The position numbers were made by a program, and so were the translations under genes. Under the pieces are notes generated by a model. The model was not told the origin of the DNA and ran no database searches. It was given only the letters and a program-made list of their open reading frames with translations. Below are positions 20,966-32,241 of a stretch of 64,000 nt of DNA, in pieces; the first letter of the stretch is position 1; each line of letters starts with the position of its first letter. The stretch comes from Micrasema longulum (lineage: Eukaryota; Arthropoda; Insecta; Trichoptera; Brachycentridae): assembly GCA_022494885.1 (NCBI GenBank), contig JAGVSM010003704.1, positions 186,001 to 250,000 of the forward strand, in the 5' to 3' direction.

Positions 20966-22207
20966 TCACGCCGTTTCCCCGTAAGGGTAGGCAGAGAGGA
21001 TAGAACGCCACAACACTCTATCTTTGCATACAGATCTCGCTTCCTCTACATTCATACATCTTCTCATGCACGCGCGCCGATTATTCCGACTTTTTACATG
21101 TCCATCTTTAAGTATTTGTTGGATTTGGTCATGCCATGTCTTTCTCGGTCTTCCTCTATTTCTGCATCCATCAACATTCGCATTGTAAATATTCTTAGCT
21201 GTTCTCTCGCTGTCCATTCGTTCTACATGTCCAAACCAGCGCAGAGCTCCTTTCTTGATTTTGTCGATAATGCTTGTCTCAGCCTTACATAATGTACGGA
21301 TCTCAACATTTGTGCATCTATCGTACATAGTTTTACCACATATTTGCCTGAGAGATCGCATTTCGACAGCATTCAGCTTACTTTCATCCCTGTTTTTCCA
21401 AGTCCATACTTCGCTCCCATACATCAGGGATGGGACCAGGACTCCGTTGTGAACTGCCAATTTTGCCTCTTGTGACAAGCATTTATTTGCCAAGGTCGAT
21501 TTAAGTGCACCGTTCACTCTGTTCCTGGCACTCACCCTCCTTTCAATATCTTTCTCAGTCATTCCATCCCTAGTGAACATACTTCCTAGATACACAAATT
21601 CCTCTACTTGTTTTAGTATAACTCCATTCACAGTGATTTCACATTTAGTCATACTTTCATTTCTTTCAAAAACCATCACATTCGATTTATCGACATTCAT
21701 CAGCAAATCGCTTCTCTTGCATACATCGTAGACCTTTGTTACCAAGAATTGCAGTTCCTCTTTGTTATTAGTAAGGAGTACAGCATCGTCAGCATACAAA
21801 AGACAATTGACTTTTAAATCACCCATTTTTGCTCCCATTCTTAAGCCTTTCAGTTCTTTCATGCAGTTATCGATATACACGTTGAACAGCCATGGTGACA
21901 TAACACATCCCCGCTTCACTCCTTTATGAATGTCAAACCACGATGTGTATGATCCATTTACCCTAACACATGCTGTGCTGTCTTTATACAGAGAAGCAAT
22001 AGCACGTGTTAGATTTACGCTTACTCCGTACTCTGATAACACCTTCCATAATTTTTCTCTGTCAACTCTATCAAACGCTTTTTGCAGATCGACAAATGCG
22101 CAGAAAAGCTTTTGGTTTTTAGCAAGAAATTTTCCTGTCATGTTTCGTAAAGCAAATATTTGATCCATACATCCTCTTCCATTCATAAACCGCTCTGAAT
22201 ATCCCAC
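20966..22207 (-). pseudogene. Reverse transcriptase domain, RTE-like LINE
   Basis: A 413-codon open frame. It starts just after the RT N-terminal blocks with FMNGRGCMDQIFALRN. FVDLQKAFDRVDREKLW (residues about 42-58) holds the first catalytic Asp, GVKRGCVMSPWLFNVYID is the template-grip block, and LLYADDAVLL is the catalytic YADD box near 21790. The C-terminal part includes MYGSEVWTW, RSLRQICGKTM and ALRWFGHVERMDSERT, and ends SAYPYGETA. The enzyme would copy the element RNA at a nicked target site in the nucleus. The preceding blocks lie in another frame because of a one-base loss near 22190 (QSGF/MNGRG junction), so this frame alone is incomplete. Confidence 0.9.
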
Positions 22208-22356
22208 ACTCTATCCTTTGTAACTTTTCTTACTCTATCAATCAGTATTCTTCCATACATTTTGCCAACAGTGCTCAAAAGGCTGATTGCTCTATAATTT
22301 CCGCATTCTACTCTTGAACCTTTTCCCTTGTATAGAGGCATAACAACAGCCCTTCT

Positions 22357-22818
22357 CTAGTCTGGAGGAGTGTATTCTTCCTCTAAACATCGGTTGAAAA
22401 GTTTGTGCAGCCATACAAAAATTATTTCACCACCCGCCTTTATAAATTCTGTAGCAACATTATCAAAACCTTGCGCTTTTCCATTCTTCATATATTTGGC
22501 AGCAATTTTTATTTCTTCCATTCTTATCTCTGTCGTACCATCATATGCATTTAAACTTACCTGAGGAGGTGCTGCAGTGCTTATATTTCCTGTATGTGTT
22601 TCATACACCTCCTCAAAGTATTCCTTCCATCTTGTTTTTATTCCACTATCACTTGTCACCATTTTCCCATCTTTTCCTTTTATAGCTGTCATACATCCAC
22701 TTTCATTACTGTTTCGGGAATTTTTCACCGCTTTCCAGAATATCTTTATATTTTCTTGGAAGTTCTCGGTCATTTTGATTCCCTCTTTTTTTTTCAACAA
22801 TTTTTTTCGTTCACACAC
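22357..22818 (-). pseudogene. Linker and RT N-terminal part, RTE-like LINE
   Basis: This frame reads IKIFWKAVKNSRNSN, GKMVTSDSGIKTRWKEYFEEVY and then KYMKNGKAQGFDNVATEFIKAGG, the conserved start of RTE-type reverse transcriptases (K-x-GKA-x-G-x-D). It stops at a TAG (22357-22359) after EEEYTPPD, where a tryptophan is usual. The same frame continues past the stop with RRAVVMPLYKGKG and NYRAISLLSTVGKMYGRIL to about 22195. So one nonsense change and the nearby frameshift separate it from the catalytic part. Confidence 0.85.
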
Positions 22819-22886
22819 CTTGTTTCACTCTCTTCTTACATTCATTATATATGCTTTTTAATTCTGCATACCTATTACCAATCGCT

Positions 22887-23552
22887 TTATTCACTGTCAG
22901 CAGATTTAACCATGCTTCCTTCTTTTCTTGCACTAGTTTTTTTTATTCCATCGTCCCACCAAGCATCACCTTTCTTTCTTCCTTGTTTCGTTATACCGCA
23001 TATTTCCATAGCAGATTCACACATACCATTTTTCAAACATTCCCACATTGCATCAATACTCATATTTTCCACACATTCTTCGATCAGTTTAAGATTTACG
23101 GCCCTTTCAAATTTATCTTTTATGCAATCATTTTGGAGTTTTTCAATTTTGACTCTAGAAGGCGCCTGCATTTTGCGGGTCTTGGACCGCCATCCTTGAA
23201 ACAAGATTACCCTTGATACCACCAAGAAGTGATCTGTTTCCATTTCGGCTCCTCTGTACACCCGCGTATCAACTGTTACAGGCCTCAATCTAGAGTCAAT
23301 GACTACATAGTCGATAATAGATCTTTCATTGCCTCTCTCCCACGTATACTGGTGGATTTCTTTATGATCAAAGAACGTATTTGACACAAAAAGATTCCAT
23401 TCCAGGCATACTTCTAGCAGTCTTCTTCCATTATCATTCTGTTTTCCATCCCCGAACATGCCTAGGGCTGACTCCATCCCGTCTCTTCGAGTTCCCACCC
23501 ACCCATTCAAATCTCCCGCAAGTATTACTCTCTCACTATCTTTTTTTTCCAT
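22887..23552 (-). pseudogene. APE-type endonuclease domain, RTE-like LINE
   Basis: The endonuclease that nicks target DNA for reverse transcription. Visible family motifs are LAGDLNGWVG (residues about 11-20), YTWERGNERSIIDYVVID (about 69-86, with the catalytic Asp) and TDHFLVVSR (about 106-114, with the catalytic Asp-His pair). The domain is followed by an alpha-helical linker (WDDGIKKT). The frame ends at 22887 but the linker continues in another frame (NRYAELKSIYNECKKR near 22850), showing a frameshift near 22900 and another near 22820. Confidence 0.88.
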
Positions 23553-23808
23553 TCATTACATTCATCACACTTGTCCAAAACTTATCCTTCTCAGATTCGC
23601 AGTTGGAATTCACAGGAGCATATCCTATTAATAAAATAATACTCGTCAATCCAATCTTGAATCTGACAAACATAAGTCTAGAACTTATAAGGACATACTC
23701 TTTCATACACTCTATCATTCTGGGCGATAGAAACGCGGCAACACCCTGGCAGGCTCTGTCTGTATCTGGGACACCTGACCAAAGAACCAGGGCGTCACCG
23801 TGTTCCAT
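23536..23808 (-). pseudogene. Upstream part of the endonuclease, shifted frame
   Basis: Reads LVLWSGVPDTDRACQGVAAF, then LSPRMIECM and IILLIGYAPVNS, the middle of an APE endonuclease. It overlaps the next frame at an eight-A run (plus-strand Ts at 23541-23548). A one-base length change there would explain the shift. About 80 N-terminal residues expected in the family are absent. Confidence 0.8.
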
Positions 23809-23815
23809 CGAACCG

Positions 23816-24469
23816 CTTCTTTTTTAAACAAAATAAAAGGTAAAGGAAAATCCTTTTAGGGTAAAGGTTAATTGTGAAAAAATAATATTTTTTCTTGGAA
23901 GAAAGTAAATAAAAAATATATTATTTAAAAAGAAGGTAGACCGCGAAAAATCTCATTTCAAATTCCTCCTTTTTATTTTTCCACTACAATAAATCACAAT
24001 CGTCTTCTTTTATAACCTCTTGTGGCACGTTGTATTATTGCATGAAATTAATTTTTTCATGTTGGTAAAACAAAAAGCATACGTGTATTGTATGATTAAT
24101 AACTTTAGTATAATACAAGATTTCTTTAAAAAACGCCGTACTATCTCAAATTATTGTAAAATGTGTACCAAACATTAAACATGCATTCAACAGAACTAAT
24201 AAAATAGGAACATTTTTAAAAAATCACACAGATTAGGTCCCTACCTAATTACTCTTTTATATAACAATTAAATTATAATGATTGCGATTCAATCAATATT
24301 GAAAAAAATAAAAAGAAACTTTATTTTTATTTGGGATTTTTACAGCTATAACATAAACAAAATAATTTAAAAAATCTTAACAATACTAAAGTCAATTAAT
24401 TGATAGCCATGTGATGGAAAATCATATTGTTTGAAAATGCCCTAACAACAATTTTCACAATTTTCAATA
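23816..24469. other. AT-rich stretch, nothing certain
   Basis: No gene. 24305-24448 shares CTTTATT and TTTGAAAATGCCCTAACAA with 5885-6050, a possible old Penelope-like or LINE 3' region. Confidence 0.4.
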
Positions 24470-24686
24470 CATTACAACAATAATGAAACCTTAAAGAAGG
24501 GAATGTGGAAGCCTGGGCATTTACAGAGCTTATGAACTGTCATTGGCTAGCCTAAGTGTAAATGCCTATTCTTTTCTTTCGGGTATTCTCCATCCTAATT
24601 GTAATTTGTTGATCTTAATGACATCCGAGGGGGTGAAATCCAGTCTTTTGCCTTCAAACATTCGGAAACTCAAATATTGTCACAAT
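24470..24686. repeat. Family C copy with right arm
   Basis: AAAGAAGGGAATGTGGAAGC and GGCATTTACAGAGCTTATGA start the copy in plus orientation. The centre is shortened, with no AAGTGGCCACTT. The copy ends in the inverted arm (GGTGAAATCCAGTCTTTTG ... CTCAAATATTGTCA). It is a foldback derivative. Confidence 0.65.
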
Positions 24687-25559
24687 TTTAGTTTTTGTTT
24701 TTATATTGTAAAAATAAATAAAGCGTTCAGTAGATTCAAATCGGTGTTTGATTTTTATTTTAAAAGTTAAGTAAGCGTAGTAATGCAGAAAACAGCCAAC
24801 CATAGAAAAGTAAAATCCGAGATAATAGCAAACAGGAAAAAACCGTAAGCTCATACTTCCAGCGCGAGCAAAAGATCCGCCCATGACGAATGTCTGATAG
24901 CTACTAACTGGCACCTGGGAGAAGTACCAGAAACTTTTCTGTTCGTGCGTGTGACGCGTGTATTATCGAGAGTGAGACGTAAAGAGTGTGTGAGACGATA
25001 AAATATTAGGATTACTCTTTTAAAACGTACTCTGCAACATTTGACATATTGGAGAACTTTCTTTTGCATTGGTGATTTTTCACCGATTTTCGATAAAATG
25101 GTTTTTATGTTCCCAATACGCATTACTTCTTAAGTAAAAAAAAGAGATATAAAAGTTATAAGTTGCAATGTATCCTAGCTACACATTACCGAGAAGGGAG
25201 AGTTTAAATGTATATAAATATATTTAATTTATTTAAACCAATCGACAGGTTATTAGATAAATTCTTATGGATTGGTTTATAAACAAATATTAAAAAAATA
25301 ATTTAATTAAGATGTAAAAAGTATTATCAAAATAAACAGGTGAGTTTTTTTATTTTGTTATTTTTTTAATTTTATTTTTTTATTATTAATAAAACATACA
25401 AAACAAAAATGTACATATTATACTCCCAGGACTTATTAGAAACTCATTTGGGACCGTAATAAGAAAAAACATTTTTTTGACAATATATAACTTCATACAA
25501 ATTAATACATCCGAAATAAAAAGAAAAGATTATTGTAAAAGAAACATAAAACACCATCT
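24687..25559. other. AT-rich stretch, nothing recognised
   Basis: Frames at 24654-24914 and 24851-25123 (minus, 86 and 90 codons) show no motif. A small patch at 24855-24985 is less AT-rich. The stretch from about 25370 may be the 3' UTR of the LINE fragment that follows. Confidence 0.4.
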
Positions 25560-26012
25560 TATATAAACTACATTAATAATTATCAATATCAAAAGATTTA
25601 ATAATTATTTTTTATTGCGACACTTTTGGAAGTTTTTCGCTCATCAGGCAGTTTATTTTATTCGGAATGGCCAATATTTTCCAAGGACCTACTGCCAAAC
25701 TTTGTTGAGCGAAACTTAGACACATGAAGATTCCTTGAATAATGCGTATTGTAATTATGAATATTATGACCAAATGTGTATTTTAAATTTGAGTGAGCAG
25801 AAAAGTTTATGATATTTAAAATGGTATTGGTTATGTCATTCAGTGGCATTACCTTGAAAGGAAGTATCTTTGTTTGTCGGTAGATACCCTTGACATGGGA
25901 ATCCCGTTTAAATCCAAGAATGTTTCTTAGAGCTCTGTTCTGAAGAACTTGTATTTCCGAGATCTGATTTTTGCTGGCAAAACCAAAGTTCTATATTGTA
26001 AACATCATAGTA
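25560..26012 (-). pseudogene. CR1/Jockey-like LINE C-terminal region
   Basis: The minus strand reads NFGFASKNQISEIQVLQNRA, LRNILGFKRDSHVKGIYRQ and, after KVMPLNDIT, LHVSKFRSTKFGSRSLE. This is the usual post-RT region with the LQNR-x-LR block. The frame stays open for about 115 codons from about 26000 to a TAA at 25658, then continues past it with NKLPDERK. Upstream a TAG precedes it. It reads like a recent-to-middle-aged LINE tail. Confidence 0.75.
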
Positions 26013-26623
26013 TAAGTAAAACTATATATCTCAAAGAGATAATTATTATGAAAGAGTGACAAGAGACGAGACTATTGCTTGTCAGTTAGTTTCATGTTTC
26101 AAAGAGTGAGTTAATAATTTATTTATTGAATAACTCTCTTGTAGGAATGCATTCAAACTGTTTTTGGACACTTCATTGAAAGTCTTAACATTTCAAACGA
26201 ATATCAACATTTCTAGTTGAAGTCCATTTAGTCTATACTTTATTCAGTAGACGTTTTCTTATTTGTAACAATGAAAAATTTTGGCGATGTTTTATGATAC
26301 CAAATTCGTATTTTTTGTCAAACCCGTAAGCCTCAAGGGGTTGTCAAGGATAAAGGTTTGATCATACTCAGGTTCGCTCTCTACTCGATGACTTCGAGGA
26401 ATTTTCACCCTGGAACCCGAGCAGTAGTGCGAAGTATGGAGTGCGTATATAAGCTCTACGTAATAAAGTATTGTACATAATAATAGCCTGAAGGGATGTG
26501 CCACCCCTAAATTCCACGCAGAAGGATAATACATCACGCTACACTGATTTGCCACTCCTAAATTTATCCCTGTAAATTGGTTTATTTTATTCTCACTGCG
26601 TTTTTGGTTCAAAAAAGAAAATT
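26013..26623. other. Unclassified, possible old LTR-like or unique DNA
   Basis: The minus frame 26292-26612 (106 codons) has an internally repeated LGVA word but no domain. GCGTATATAAGCTC near 26446 could be a TATA-type promoter on either strand. I cannot assign it. Confidence 0.3.
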
Positions 26624-26875
26624 CTCATCATCATTATAATACCCATTTATACACCCTATGGTGCATTAGGCATTTAATTATTACAACAAATGTAGCGTTT
26701 ATGGATCATCTGTTTTATGAAGTCAAGGTGATCTGCGTTACGCTTCAAGTGCCAGTCTTGGTAAATTAAATATTTCAGTATAAAATCATATTTTATCGAT
26801 ATTTTAAAAAAGATCTTCCCAAGAATCGAACCTGGGGCCTCGAGCATGGTTGGCAAACGGGCCAACTGAAACACT
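26624..26875 (-). mobile_element. SINE family B copy, diverged
   Basis: Minus-strand copy ending in a TCATCATCATT complement (26624). The body complement (AAGGTGATCTGCGTTACGCTTC) is near 26725-26750, and a box-B-like word (CAAGAATCGAACCTGGGGCC) near 26818-26838. It is arranged head to head with the plus copy at 26900-27150. Confidence 0.65.
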
Positions 26876-26899
26876 TTTTAAGATTTTAACAAGCTGCAC

Positions 26900-27150
26900 C
26901 TTCTTCTGTAACGATTGGCACTTCCACTTATCATTGTCAAGGTCCTGGGTTCTATTTCTGGCAGGGCGGACGTAAAACATTGATAAAAACGGTTGTTAAA
27001 ACATGTATATTTTATTGTTCCAGGACGGGCATCTGTAGCATAAAACTGATCACCTTACTTTTATGTAACAGATGATTAAAATACTCTGGATATTTTTGAC
27101 CAATACAGTGTTCTATGCACCACTGGGTACGGAAATGGGAATGATGATGG
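26900..27150 (+). mobile_element. SINE family B copy, diverged
   Basis: A worn tRNA-like head is followed by the body (GTTCCAGGACGGGCATCTG, AAAACTGATCACCTTAC) and the 3' end GTACGGAAATGGGAATGATG. The tRNA box A is hard to recognise. Confidence 0.65.
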
Positions 27151-27174
27151 AAAAGTAAATAAAAAATTATTACT

Positions 27175-27418
27175 AAATTGGTTGCAACAGAGAGGGACTA
27201 CACTTTTGAGAATGTAATGTGGAAGTCTAGGCATTAACAGGGCGTATGACCAGTCATTAACTGGTTTAGGTAGCCACTTTACACACTGTGTAACATTCAT
27301 CATTCTGCCTATGTTCGAACATCTTTATTACTTCAATTCTTCTATCTGTTGATCTTTGTGAAGTTAGAGAACTGAAACCTTGATTGAAGCGGGTGACATT
27401 CGGATCGAACTATTTTAT
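27175..27418 (+). repeat. Repeat family C copy, nearly complete core
   Basis: Runs from TTGCAACAGAGAGGGAC through AAGTCTAGGCATTAACAGGG, GTAGCCACTTTACACACTG, TGTAACATTCATCATTCTGC and GAACATCTTTATTACTTC to GAGAACTGAAACC. The palindrome has one change (AGGTAGCCACTT). Confidence 0.75.
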
Positions 27419-27567
27419 GTGTAATTTTATTATTTTGTTTTTTATAATATCTATCACCCTCAAGGTATTAATGCATTTATGAACAAAATTTTAAAATTCA
27501 ACATCCTTTTCTTTAACTTTTCCATTTGTTGACTATTGTAAAGTAAAAAAGTTTTTTAATAAGTTTT

Positions 27568-27758
27568 GAATCGGGCTGTGGTCTCGTGGCTAGAGTTGCG
27601 GACTCACGGATCGGGAGCCCGAGGTTTGAATCCCACTCTACCCTAACTTGATTCCTATCTTCTAATAGTCAGTTATTTACAACTTTTTGAAAATAGCCCT
27701 AAAAACAGTATATTTAAGTTTATCATAAGAACGCCTAAATTTATTTTTAAAAAAAAAA
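27568..27758 (+). mobile_element. SINE family A copy
   Basis: The head reads GAATCGGGCTGTGGTCTCGT and GGTTTGAATCCCACTCTACC (box B). The body TTTACAACTTTTTGAAAATAG follows, and it ends in an A-run at 27748-27758. Confidence 0.8.
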
Positions 27759-28660
27759 CTTATTCAAATTATTTAAATGCAAAAAACTCTGATATAATTG
27801 AATAATTTTTCAGAATAGTTAATACGTTTATTTCATTTTAATATGTATTTTATTAGTGTTTCCATGTAATTGACGAAAATAAAGTAGTGTTTTTTTTATT
27901 TAATTGAATTTGTCTGTATATTTTAAATCATGTTTCATTGTTTTTAAACCAAATTAAAAAATTGATTTTAAAAAAAATGCAACGAAAAATTCAAACATCA
28001 ACAAATTAAAAACATCCGATTGGTAAAAAACGTACATGAAATATTACATTTAAAAACGTGCGCTAATTTAATTTTGATTTTTAATTTTTCTATGAGCTAA
28101 TTTTTAAGTGATTTAATCCTAAAATCAATATTAAAAGAGTTAAGTAGTGAAAGCAAGTAGATAGTTGATTTTGATTTTCGTTGAACTTTAATTTTAAGTT
28201 GTCTGTTTTTGAAAAATAAAAAATAGTTTTAATAACTTTTAATTGAAAGTTATACCTGCTTGTACTAAAATACTTGACCTTTGAAAATATATCTTTTAGA
28301 AACAATAAAAGTTTGTGCACCTGAAATTGAATAGCTGATCATTTTATTTAACATAATCATAATAAACATTTAATTTAAATAAGCCGCTTAAAATATCGAA
28401 GGAAATTGTTCCGCGGATCCAAATTAATTAGAATTTGGTTATTAGCTATTTAGATCCGAAGAAATATTTTGCCGAGAATACAAATTTCTAAAATGAATGA
28501 TGAAAACCTTTAAATATCAGTTGTTTGTTAGCTAATATTGTAATTCATATTATTTTGAGCTTAATTTTAAACTAAAATTATTTCTCAAATAAAAGAATTC
28601 ACTTTAAAATATTTCACTCATTCGATTTCATGGATTTTAAGTCATTTTGATATATTTTTT
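27759..28660. other. AT-rich stretch, nothing recognised
   Basis: Highly AT-rich; frames such as 28090-28320 (minus, 76 codons) are composition-driven. Confidence 0.5.
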
Positions 28661-28720
28661 CGGTCTCGTGGTGTAATAGTCAGCGCGTTTACCTACCGTG
28701 TATGAGGTCTCGGGTTTTAT
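28661..28720 (+). repeat. Head of a family B SINE
   Basis: GGTCTCGTGGTGTAATAGTC (box A) and GAGGTCTCGGGTTTTATTTT (damaged box B). Only the tRNA-like head is present; the body is missing. Confidence 0.55.
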
Positions 28721-28844
28721 TTTTTACTATTATTTTTTTTTATTTGTGTTCAGAATTTTAAATAGGGCTAGAAGGTCGGATTTATTTCAAGGATCGTGAA
28801 GAAATTATATATTTGAGCTATTTTCTAACTCATTATGCGTATAT

Positions 28845-29038
28845 GATTCGGGTTGTGGTCCCGGGGCTAGTGTTGCGGACTCACGGGCCAGAGGCCCGAG
28901 GTACAAACCCCACTCTACCCCAAGTTGATTTCCATTTTCTAATAGGGATTTATTTACAACTCGTTGAAAATGGCCATCAAAATTGAAATATATGTGTAAA
29001 TTATAAGAAGGCAAATATTTATTAAAAAAAAAAAAAAA
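28845..29038 (+). mobile_element. SINE family A copy inserted next to a LINE fragment
   Basis: Complete, from GATTCGGGTTGTGGTCCC to a 15-A run at 29022-29036. Box B is slightly changed (GGTACAAACCCCAC). The poly(A) abuts the LINE fragment at 29039-29405, so it probably inserted there. Confidence 0.8.
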
Positions 29039-29405
29039 TGGTCTCTGGATAAGCCCAACCACCTATTTTTCTTAAAAATCTATGTTGAACTGTTTCAATA
29101 TTTTTGATGTGAACATCAGAATATGGAGACTAGATAACAGAGGAATACTCTAGGTGCGGGCAAACTAGGCAGAATAGAGTTTTAAGGGTATTGATATTTT
29201 TGAGGTCAGTTGTGCTTCTGTTTATAAATCTAGTTAGTTTTACGGAATTATTAATAACATGTTCGATATGAATTGTAAAAGAAAGTTTAGTGCCAAGTAT
29301 AATACTTAAATCTCGTAAACTAGAAACATATGATAATATCTCATCGTTTAGTGAGTAGTCGTATATGTTTGGATTTTTTAGACGAAAAAAATCTAATAAT
29401 TCCAT
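29039..29405 (-). pseudogene. CR1/Jockey-like LINE fragment
   Basis: The minus strand reads LRDLSIILGTKLSFTIHIEH, then LTRFINRSTTDLKNINTL and VCPHLEYSSVI. After an in-frame stop come IETVQHRF-type residues and LRKIGGWAYPET. It aligns block by block with 37525-38061 (HLEYASPIW, IESVQHRFLRKVAW). The RT core upstream and the C-terminus downstream are missing. Confidence 0.75.
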
Positions 29406-31040
29406 AAGGAACTATCAGATTTTAGACCAAAAATAAACCAAACATGACTTCTCTCTTTATTGAAATTTGAAAAGGAAGTGCTTTTTTTTCCATCTAGCTG
29501 CCTGAATCAAATGATGACCTAAGAGTAGATAGCACGTATAATGTTTTTAGGTCATAGTTATAGGCATTCGGCGGGCGTAACGCGTGGCGTCAAAATGGTG
29601 ATGTGAGCTACTAGCCGTTTTGTATGGGCCAATTTTTAATCAATTTGTAAAAATCGGCTATAAATAATTATAAAATTTTGAAAGTTATTCCCGACTTGAG
29701 AAAATACCCTACTGGAGTATTAATGCCGTGTTTTATGCACTCCTGCGAGCGGATCTAATGTTTTGTTTATGTATTAGGGTTTTGCGCCGTTAGTTTTATT
29801 TGTATTACTACGTTTTTCTTCCTTTACGAAACGGAATCTGGAGCGAACGGCTGCGGTCTCAATTTGGAACCAACACTGTATTCCCTCACTGTCATACTGG
29901 AAAATGAGAAAATGTGATTGTACTGAACATGTGTATTTGATTGATTACAAATTGCCAATGCTGCAGTGAGGGGTACAATGAAAGCTTTTAAAATTTCTAT
30001 GTTTTGTTATTTTCACGATTTCATTGTTAAGAAATATTACATATTCGCATAATTAGTTGAAAAAAAATCGTAAATATGCAAAACTTAGGAACGACACAAG
30101 TATTTATGAACAGTTTCGAGAAAGGGGTTGGTGTTTTCATTGTGTGCAGATAATATTGTTGATGCCAATATTTTTAACTTCCCAGGAGTATAAATTCGAT
30201 CCTTTATCCGCAAGCATTTTAGTCATTATAATAAAAAAAAAATTTTTTTTTTTTTAAATTAGAATAAAATTTAGTTCATAAATAACATTTTAGGTACTAA
30301 ACAATCTTGTGTAGCTTTTAACAATTAGCATATTTTGCCTGTGTTATTGATAAAATAATATCTAAGTTTACCCACTATGTATATATTTCAAGAATTTAGA
30401 TTACTCGATGTTTCTGAGCCTTGGGTAGAAATACATCCCCTCTGCACGCGATGTAGGCATAAAGCAACCCTTAGCACGTTTCTCTGAAGGGTTGAGAAAA
30501 GCAATGACTCAAGTAAACAAACTGAATTGTTCATTTTTGCGGAAAATACGACTGAATTTCGATACAAAACTAGGGTCAATAATGTATTTTGGATAATTTT
30601 TGGCAAACATTTTTGTTTGTTTTAAAGGCAAACACGGGATATACAATAATTATTTAAAGGAGTTTACTGTATAAAATGTACTCAATAAGCCATGTAGTTT
30701 TATACTATGAACGCGTAGTTTAAATCTTAAATATTCGACCCTTATAGGATCATGTCATAATGTCAATAATAATTTCATTTGATTTTGTTCAATTTTCAAA
30801 ATTTCAGAAACGGAAATTGACTATCATGATACAAGTAAATACAGTTTTTATTTTATTTTAATAGGTAATTCAACAAAGATACATACTTAAAAACATACAA
30901 TTTAAAAGAGTTCATGGATACAATTTTACATGCATATATATCTTCAATTATAGAATTACACAAAATAGATTTATATATTAAGTTGTAAAACAAATATGTA
31001 TTTTTTTTTATACAGGATACAATGCAATAAAAAATAATTT
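29406..31040. other. No gene recognised
   Basis: 29520-29900 is less AT-rich (GGCGGGCGTAACGCGTGG near 29570) without recognised motifs. A9/T13 homopolymers abut at 30235-30255. The minus frame 30388-30606 (72 codons) has no motif. From about 30840 the sequence may be the 3' UTR of the LINE that follows. Confidence 0.4.
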
Positions 31041-31421
31041 GTTCCTGTTAACTTATTGAATAAAATTTATTCCTAGGAGATTTATCGCAAAAGCTGAGAT
31101 AGTATCATGAAAAATGTCAATTTTATTGTTTCGGCAGTATATATTATATTCCCGACACATGCGGGCCATAGGTGTGTGGTATGTAGCATTATTTGAAAAC
31201 AAAGGTAGTTTAAATATTTCCCGATGTCTGAGTGTTCTCGATCCCGCATTTACTTGTATTTTATTTAGGAGGCTAGTATCTACTTTGTAGTTTATTATTT
31301 TATACAGAAATTTTATATCGAAAACAACGCGGCGTTTTATCAGAGAATTAAAATGAAAAAGAGTTAGAAGTTGCTCGTGATTTGAATTTAAAGGTGGGTT
31401 AGAAATTTGGAACTTATTCAA
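31041..31421 (-). pseudogene. CR1/Jockey-like LINE C-terminus
   Basis: A 122-codon minus-strand frame reads FKLPLFSNNATYHTPMARM followed by CREYN and, at the end, IDIFHDTISAFAINLLG. The PM-x-RM block and IDIF block match 3245-4400 and 37525-38061. No RT core remains. Confidence 0.7.
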
Positions 31422-31487
31422 AAGGTACTTTAAGAACTTTTGCTACCATTCGTTTTTGCAATATTATTAATTTTATAGTTAAATAAT

Positions 31488-31540
31488 TTATAAGGCGCCA
31501 TTTTTGTCAAAACCACCTCAAGGGCGCTGTTCAATAAATA
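31488..31540 (-). mobile_element. 3' tail of an L2/CR1-like LINE
   Basis: GGCGCCATTTTTGTCAAAAC followed by CACCTCAAGGGCGCTG matches the 3' end of the element at 61229-62333 (GCGCCATTTTCTTTACAAAA, CCTCAAGAGCGCT). Confidence 0.6.
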
Positions 31541-31639
31541 AATATTGCAGCACGTCTTGCAGCTACAGAGTGCATGGACAATTGGGATTCTAGTCTTTCA
31601 CCAGTAATCTAGTTACCTTTTACATTATGTTTAAATTTA

Positions 31640-32236
31640 ACAATGAAGTTAAATGAAGCTTCATACATTAAAAAAAAAAAAATTAATTTATGAAGCATAT
31701 GTTAAAACTAAAATATGTTATATGCAACTACTATGGGGAACAGGATATCAAAATGACATAAACAGACTACAAAGACAGCAAAATAAAATATTAAAGTTAG
31801 TATATGACCTTCCCTATCAAACAGCAACTAAAGAACTTTTTGAACAAACTAAACAATTAAACGTAACTGAACTCTTTAAACTAGAATCTTTAAAATTTAT
31901 TCATAAATTAGCCACTGATGTAATTGTAGACGAAGAATTAAAACTTGAAAAAATTGTAGTAAACATGAACACAATACGAGAATATCAGAAAAATATCATA
32001 TACAATCTTTTAATACGAGAAAAGGACAATCGAGACTTATAAACCATGGACTGAAATTATACAATAAACTACCAGACAAAACTAAACAAAAGACTCAGGC
32101 AACCTTTACCAAAGATGTTAAAAATATTATTATTAACAGTAGAATTTGAATTTTAAAAGTGAAAATATTTTGTTAAATGTATGTAACCCGTAAGGGTTTA
32201 TCAATAAAATTTAAATAAAAAAAAAAAAAAAAAAAA
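31640..32236 (+). pseudogene. Jockey/CR1-like LINE 3' part with poly(A) tail
   Basis: The frame 31653-32042 (129 codons) reads YVKTKICYMQLLWGTGYQND, INRLQRQQNKILKLVYDLPY and LFKLESLKFIHKL. These are post-RT blocks including the LQ-x-QNKILK motif. A frameshift near 32030 is followed, in another frame, by NHGLKLYNKLPDKTKQ and a stop at 32147-32149. The 3' UTR is short, with the hairpin AACCCGTAAGGGTT (32184-32198), and ends in AATAAAATTTAAAT and a long A-run to 32236. The good tail suggests a fairly young 5'-truncated insertion. Confidence 0.8.
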
Positions 32237-32241
32237 GTTAA

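Larger units (their letters stand above)
20937..23815 (-). mobile_element. RTE-like non-LTR retrotransposon, long but inactivated
   Basis: The largest element in the window, about 2.9 kb on the minus strand. Order: an APE-type endonuclease lacking its N-terminus, a linker, reverse transcriptase, a C-terminal domain, then a very short 3' UTR (GGCGTGATGG) and a (TTTG)n tail. The 5' end is lost inside the endonuclease, as expected for 5' truncation. At least four frame changes and one internal TAG break it. Related fragments in the window share the C-terminal block but have different short-repeat tails. Class assignment rests on motif style. Confidence 0.88.

Noticed and set aside
22594..23216. 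Long plus-strand open frames (201 and 121 codons)
   Set aside because: They lie antisense to the endonuclease and linker of the RTE-like LINE and have no recognisable domain.
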